Shown here: one piece after another, positions 13,909 through 17,708 of the stretch
Numbering within the stretch: position 1 is the first letter of the stretch
Layout of the letters: each line of letters begins with the position of its first letter
From: SLQH01 sp964612995
GTDB lineage: Bacteria > Planctomycetota > UBA11346
Length of the DNA: 17,708 nt
Direction: 5' to 3'
NCBI GenBank assembly: GCA_964612995.1
Contig: CAZTGE010000082.1
Location: 1 to 17,708 of the forward strand
Made by a program: the position numbers and the translations under genes
Notes under the pieces: generated by a model
Seen by the model: the letters and a program-made list of their open reading frames with translations, nothing else
Database searches by the model: none
What the model was told of the DNA's origin: nothing

Positions 13909-14099
13909 GGAAGCACCTTCTCACCGCTGGGGGTGACTCCCTGAGTGGGTGACCATTCCTTGCCGATCCCGAGTCGCCGACCCACCGGGCGGCTCCGGTG
14001 CGGATCGCATGGCCGCTGGCCGGTGGCGATGACAACGGCCTCCTCGCATGGGATCTGCGGACACTTGGGTATCATCATATGCGACGAGATGTGCTCCAT
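13905..14099 (-). CDS. Possible small protein (64 aa) between the MBOAT and AlgX-like genes
   Basis: The ATG at 14099 lies 6 bases after the MBOAT stop, and its TGA overlaps the AlgX-like ATG as ATGA. Such tight packing on both sides is what a real, translationally coupled gene would show. By hand count 48 of 64 sense codons end in G or C, in keeping with coding use here. The product starts MEHISSHMMIPKCPQIPCEE, has three cysteines and no membrane segment or signal peptide, and I recognise no family. The alternative is a 197-bp spacer whose frame is open by chance; a frame this short does occur by chance in GC-rich DNA. Only a weak tgagg precedes the start. Confidence 0.35.
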   Translation of the reverse strand: MEHISSHMMIPKCPQIPCEEAVVIATGQRPCDPHRSRPVGRRLGIGKEWSPTQGVTPSGEKVLP

Positions 14100-14105
14100 G
14101 AGGCC

Positions 14106-15560
14106 TCAGAACTGGAAATACAGGAATGGGTTCTCGGTTTGCGTCCACAGGGCTGAGACGCCGAGCACGAAGAGCGCGGCGATCCAGGCTACCCGCTGTG
14201 GCGTGAGGGTGCGCGTGAAGTCCCAGCTCTGCGGCGCGCCCCAGGTGACCAGGATGCAGGCTGCGAATATCACCATCTGATAAGGAGTGTAGAGCAAAGG
14301 CGCGACCAGATCGGCACCGGGAGCAGTGCCGCGCAGGAACAGGCAGCTGGCGAGATAATCGCCGGCCTGGGTCAGCGATTCGGCCCGGAAAAAGATCCAG
14401 GCCAGACAGACCACTGCGAAGGTGATCGTGATGCGCAGCGGTCGAGGTAGCCGGCGGTAGGCGCCATCTTTGCCCTGCGCCCGCTCGAAGGCGAGCATGG
14501 CGCCATGGATCGCGCCCCAGATCACGAAGGTCCAAGCTGCGCCGTGCCAGAGACCACCGAGCAACATCACCGTCGCCAGGTTGCCGTAGGTGCGCCACGT
14601 GCTGCCGCGGTTGCCGCCGAGGGGGATGTAGAGGTAATCCCGCAGCCAGGTCGAAAGGGAGATGTGCCAGCGTCGCCAGAGGTCGGTGATGCTGTCGGCG
14701 TGATAGGGGCTGTCGAAGTTCTTGATGAAGACGAAGCCGAACATCAGGCCCAGCCCGATCGCCATGTCCGAGTAGCCGGAGAAATCGAAGTAGATCTGGA
14801 AGGCGTAGGCCACCACTCCGTACCAGGCGTCGATCGTGTGTAGTCCATCGGCGGTGAAAGCGGCGTCGGCGATGGTGCCCATGGGGTTGGCCAGCAAGAC
14901 CTTCTTGGCGAAGCCGCAGGCGAAGAGGGTGCAACCGCGAGCGGTCTTCTCCCAGGTGTGCGAGCGCTCCACCAACTGGCGATCGACATCGTGGTAGCGC
15001 ACAATGGGGCCGGCCACCAGCTGCGGAAACATCGCCACGTAGCAGGCGAAGTCGAGCGGGTTGCGCAGCGCACGGCCGTCACCGCGGTAGATGTCGATGG
15101 TATAGCTCATGGTCTGGAAGGTGTAGAAGCTGATGCCCACCGGTAGCGCGACGTAAAGCAACGGCAGCGCACCGTCGCCGCCGAAGGCTTCTGCGACGTG
15201 GTTGATGCTCTCTGCCGTGAAATCGAAGTACTTGAAAAAGCCCAGGACAGCCAGGTTGCCGATCACCGAGCTGGCCAAGGCCAGCTTCTGGATCCGGTCG
15301 CGCCGGGTGCCCTTGCCGAGCAGCGGATAGTTGCGCCCCTGCGCTTCGAGCCGCGCGCGTCGGACGATCACCAGTCCGCAGGTGAAGTCGAGCACCGTGC
15401 TCACCAACATCAGGATCACCCAGGGTGGGTGGGCCCAGCCGTAGAACACGTAGCTCAGCAGCGCGAGCATGGCCGAGCGCCCCCGTCGTGGCACGAGCGC
15501 GTAGGCTGCTACGCAGAGCGGCAGGAAGGCGAAGAGGAAGAGGTGGCTGCTGAAGATCAT
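14106..15560 (-). CDS. MBOAT-family membrane O-acyltransferase, AlgI type
   Basis: 484 residues with about ten or more hydrophobic segments. The MBOAT core is clear: ALPVGISFYTFQTMSYTIDI (138-157), MFPQLVAGPIVRY (177-189), DLWRRWHISLSTWLRDYLYI (293-312) with H299, and LLGGLWHGAAWTFVIWGAIH (333-352) with H339, the histidine equivalent to the essential one of AlgI. AlgI-type proteins pass acetyl groups from a cytoplasmic donor across the inner membrane to AlgJ/AlgX-type transferases. Both kinds of partner flank it here: the 331-residue SGNH protein ends 27 bases upstream, and the larger AlgX-like protein follows. Length matches AlgI and DltB-like relatives. Confidence 0.95.
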   Translation of the reverse strand: MIFSSHLFLFAFLPLCVAAYALVPRRGRSAMLALLSYVFYGWAHPPWVILMLVSTVLDFTCGLVIVRRARLEAQGRNYPLLGKGTRRDRIQKLALASSVIGNLAVLGFFKYFDFTAESINHVAEAFGGDGALPLLYVALPVGISFYTFQTMSYTIDIYRGDGRALRNPLDFACYVAMFPQLVAGPIVRYHDVDRQLVERSHTWEKTARGCTLFACGFAKKVLLANPMGTIADAAFTADGLHTIDAWYGVVAYAFQIYFDFSGYSDMAIGLGLMFGFVFIKNFDSPYHADSITDLWRRWHISLSTWLRDYLYIPLGGNRGSTWRTYGNLATVMLLGGLWHGAAWTFVIWGAIHGAMLAFERAQGKDGAYRRLPRPLRITITFAVVCLAWIFFRAESLTQAGDYLASCLFLRGTAPGADLVAPLLYTPYQMVIFAACILVTWGAPQSWDFTRTLTPQRVAWIAALFVLGVSALWTQTENPFLYFQF

Positions 15561-15587
15561 CGGTGGGGCGTTGCGGGTGCTGACTGT

Positions 15588-16583
15588 TCAGCGGATGACG
15601 GGGATCTGCTTCCACTCGACGTCGGGGTCGAGGAGGTCGCGAGCAGCGAAGCACCAGATCACGAGACGCTTGCCTGCGAGATTGGCCCGTTCGCCACGAC
15701 GGCGGGCGAGACTGATCCATGGCGCGTTGACGCCACTGCCCTGGTTGGCGACGAGATCGACGCCGAGGCCGGTATGGGCCAGGAGGTGGTCGGCGAGGCC
15801 GCAGCCGTTGCTCTGGATACCGCCGGCGATGGGCTGGTGGAAGACCAGGGCGTGGCTGTCGCCCACCAGCACCACTGGGCTCGCGTCGTCGACGGCCGCG
15901 GTTCCGGCGGGAATGATGCGTTCGGGTTGCAGGATCTCGGGCTCGGGCGCGGCATCGATCAGCGGCGGCAGGTCGCCCAGCGCCTCGAGCGTGATGCCTT
16001 CGCGCTGAACCGCGTCTGGTGCAGCAGAGTCGGGATGCCAGGGAGATTCGACCACGCGGGCGGCCAGCTGCTCGGCCGCGGCCTCGAGCCCGCGCGGACT
16101 CCAGTGCGAATCCTGCCGGCAATGGGTGGCAACGCCGGCATCGCGTAGCGCGGCGAAGCCTTCGCGTAGATCGAGCACGCGCACGCCTTCCTTGCGCAGG
16201 GCCGCGAATACCGCATCCATGCTCGCCGAGCGCCGAGCGCCTTCGCCGAGGAGCGGATCGGGGTGGCTGGCGACTTTGCCCGGCACCGGCATGACCACGA
16301 GTCCGATCCCGTGCGCGGCGAGCAGCCGCTGATAATGCGCGATACCGGCGACAGGCCCGCCCTTGCGCTCAGTGGGCGCCGGTTTGGCGTAGGCCTCGAG
16401 TTCGGCCCCCAGGTACCACCATCCGTCCTCGGCCTCGATGGCGGGCGGCGGCTCGCCATCGAGCCATCGCGTCAGGTGCTCGGCGAGCTCGGCAGCCGGC
16501 ACCGTGGCCAGCGCGAAACAGAGCAGCACGGCGGTGCGCAGTGGATGGCGGGCAGCTGTCGCGGTCTGATCGGAGTCCGGCAT
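15588..16583 (-). CDS. AlgJ/AlgX-like SGNH O-acetyltransferase
   Basis: 331 residues. An N-terminal hydrophobic segment (about 16-31) acts as signal or anchor. The SGNH core has WWYLGAELEAYAK (55-67), HGIGLVVMPVPGKV (91-104), CRQDSHWSPRG (155-165; D158 and H160) and VVLVGDSHALVFHQ (237-250; S243), ending in LVIWCFAARDLL. These are the Asp-His and Ser motifs of AlgJ-type acetyltransferases, and the protein should act in the periplasm with the MBOAT protein encoded 27 bases downstream. The ATG at 16583 is chosen over one 26 codons upstream because agagggaga lies just before it and the extra residues would be unusual. It lacks the C-terminal domain seen in the larger paralogue. First gene of the minus-strand run. 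Confidence 0.87.
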   Translation of the reverse strand: MPDSDQTATAARHPLRTAVLLCFALATVPAAELAEHLTRWLDGEPPPAIEAEDGWWYLGAELEAYAKPAPTERKGGPVAGIAHYQRLLAAHGIGLVVMPVPGKVASHPDPLLGEGARRSASMDAVFAALRKEGVRVLDLREGFAALRDAGVATHCRQDSHWSPRGLEAAAEQLAARVVESPWHPDSAAPDAVQREGITLEALGDLPPLIDAAPEPEILQPERIIPAGTAAVDDASPVVLVGDSHALVFHQPIAGGIQSNGCGLADHLLAHTGLGVDLVANQGSGVNAPWISLARRRGERANLAGKRLVIWCFAARDLLDPDVEWKQIPVIR

Positions 16584-16733
16584 GATGATGTCTCCCTCTG
16601 GCGCTGTACGAATGCTCCAGGACCGCGGTCGTGACACATTCTTCCATTCCACCGCCTGCATCGGTCGTCGTTGACGAGACCGGCAGGGTCGAAGCGGTCT
16701 GCCGCCTGAACGGGATCAGCACGAAGACCTGCT

Positions 16734-16785
16734 GTAACTACTCAGGGGCTTCGCCTCTACGGTCCTCACTGCGTGAGGACCTGCC
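16734..16785 (+). repeat. Upstream part of repeat copy B, with a 25-base hairpin insertion
   Basis: The segment gtaactactcaggggc and the small ttc-loop hairpin match the DNA before copy A (11755-11781). Unlike copy A it carries 25 extra bases (16761-16785), including a perfect stem ggtcctcac/gtgaggacc with a tgc loop (16761-16781). Confidence 0.7.
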
Positions 16786-16853
16786 CCTCCTGGCTTTGTC
16801 GTGGTTCGCCTGAATCTGCCGGCAGATCCAGGCGTGGGGGGATCGGCTGCACC
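16786..16853 (+). repeat. ~68-bp structured repeat, copy B
   Basis: Matches 11782-11849 at 62 of 68 positions. In the 13-bp stem the T-A pair 11806/11827 of copy A is C-G here (16810/16831), a compensatory change; a second change (16828) creates one mismatch. The element ends immediately before the ATG of the next gene, and its ggggggat run is the only possible ribosome site for it. Confidence 0.85.
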
Positions 16854-17621
16854 ATGCGCACCCCTCCACGGCTGTGCTACGAGCTGGAATACGATCGTGA
16901 GACCGAGCGGGCCACCCGGGGCTGGCCGGTGCTGCCCGACGGCCCGCAGCTCGACGATGCCCAACTGGCGCAGATCGATCGGATCCTGCGCTCCGAGCGC
17001 GAATGGTGGCTCGACCCGCCCTATGGTCAGCAGCTGTGCATCCTCGACCTCACCGGCGGGCTGGCGGCCCTGGAGCGGTGGCAGGCCGCACGCGATACGC
17101 ACAGCGGTATCCCACCGTCGGCATCCGCGCACCAGCGGGAGACCCGGCTGATCGACGGCGATGCCCTGGTCTACTGTCGCGACCACCACGGCCGCGGGAT
17201 CTCGATGTGCTGCTGGTTCGATCTGGCACGAGCGACCTGCTCGGGAATCATGTGGCCCGATCTCCCGCAGCCGGGCCGCGGACGGCGCTACACGCCCGAC
17301 GAGATCGCGGCCATCGACGCCTCCTTGCGCGAACACGGTGATTTCGACTACGCTGGCGACGTGCGCGCCGGCCTGCGCGATCTCGTCACCCACATGCAGG
17401 TGAACATCCGGGACACGGAAGACGCCTGGCATGTCAGTGCCAGTCCTCCCGATTATCACGGACATGCCCTGCATTTCGACATCGACAAGGCCACCGGCAC
17501 GATCGGTTCGTGCGCGGCGGGCCACCTGATCCCGCCACCCGACTGCGGAGAGCTCAGGCCGGTCCGGGACGAGGACGTGGACGTGGACGAGGACGAGTGG
17601 GATATCGACACCTCCCACTGA
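16854..17621 (+). CDS. Protein of unknown function with acidic C-terminus
   Basis: 255 residues, beginning MRTPPRLCYELEYDRETERA. No signal peptide or membrane helix is evident, so it is probably cytoplasmic. The sequence is balanced and protein-like (LDDAQLAQIDRILRSEREWW; ALVYCRDHHGRGISMCCWFD; RYTPDEIAAIDASLREHGDF) and ends in a strongly acidic tail (RDEDVDVDEDEWDIDTSH). Two similar segments, DAQLAQIDRILRSEREW and PDEIAAIDASLREHGDF, suggest an internal duplication of a short helix-turn unit. I do not recognise the family. The ATG at 16854 directly abuts the 68-bp repeat; a later start is possible. It is divergent from the acetyltransferase operon. Confidence 0.7.
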   Translation: MRTPPRLCYELEYDRETERATRGWPVLPDGPQLDDAQLAQIDRILRSEREWWLDPPYGQQLCILDLTGGLAALERWQAARDTHSGIPPSASAHQRETRLIDGDALVYCRDHHGRGISMCCWFDLARATCSGIMWPDLPQPGRGRRYTPDEIAAIDASLREHGDFDYAGDVRAGLRDLVTHMQVNIRDTEDAWHVSASPPDYHGHALHFDIDKATGTIGSCAAGHLIPPPDCGELRPVRDEDVDVDEDEWDIDTSH

Positions 17622-17708
17622 GCACGCAACACGGCGCGATCCGGCCCCGTTCCGGAGCCGCGGCAGGGTTTTCCGGCGGATACGCAGCTGGCCTTGCGTA
17701 AGGGGGGC

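Noticed and set aside
12490..13944. 484-codon plus-strand frame antisense to the AlgX-like gene
   Set aside because: The minus strand has the intact SGNH motifs and membrane helix; the plus frame is low-complexity Gly/Val/Asp and motif-free.

Overview
The window is GC-rich DNA with densely packed genes from a Gram-negative bacterium. It encodes an Mla-type inner-membrane lipid transporter, an OmpA-type lipoprotein and an alginate-style polysaccharide O-acetylation module. A gammaproteobacterium, perhaps close to the Chromatiales, fits best, but that placement is an inference from gene style and not from a marker gene.

Layout. 1-439 (minus): partial REP-associated/IS200-like HUH protein running off the left edge. 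440-1015: non-coding stretch with a short Rhs/YD-repeat-like remnant and a 14-bp tandem duplication. 1016-4790 (plus): Nudix ADP-sugar hydrolase, then mlaE, mlaF and an unusually long mlaD with a C-terminal beta-rich domain; the first three reading frames overlap. 4791-5134: hairpin-rich convergent terminator region. 5135-5797 (minus): OmpA-family lipoprotein. 6035-6541 (plus): macro-domain ADP-ribose deacetylase. 6619-8972 (plus): a secreted protein of unknown function, an ECF sigma factor and its zinc-finger anti-sigma factor.

The right half (9201-16583, minus) is the most interesting part. In transcription order it holds an AlgJ/AlgX-like SGNH acetyltransferase, an AlgI-like MBOAT acyltransferase, a possible 64-residue protein in a tight 6-nt gap/ATGA-overlap arrangement, a larger membrane-anchored AlgX-like protein and, after a 493-bp structured gap, an 808-residue secreted esterase with SGNH, Rossmann-like and LamG modules. 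The esterase and the large AlgX-like protein appear to end in the same kind of C-terminal domain, which ties them together. The likely division of work is that the MBOAT protein moves acyl groups across the inner membrane, the two SGNH proteins transfer them to a periplasmic or exported glycan, and the esterase binds and trims that glycan. No glycosyltransferase or polymerase is in the window, so the glycan is unknown.

Two families of palindromic repeats bracket this module. A 39-bp palindrome lies on both sides of the esterase gene in inverted orientation (9071-9109 and 11917-11955). A ~68-bp structured element with a compensatory stem change lies on both sides of the acetyltransferase genes (11782-11849 and 16786-16853). 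The second copy of the latter ends exactly at the start codon of a 255-residue protein of unknown function (16854-17621, plus).
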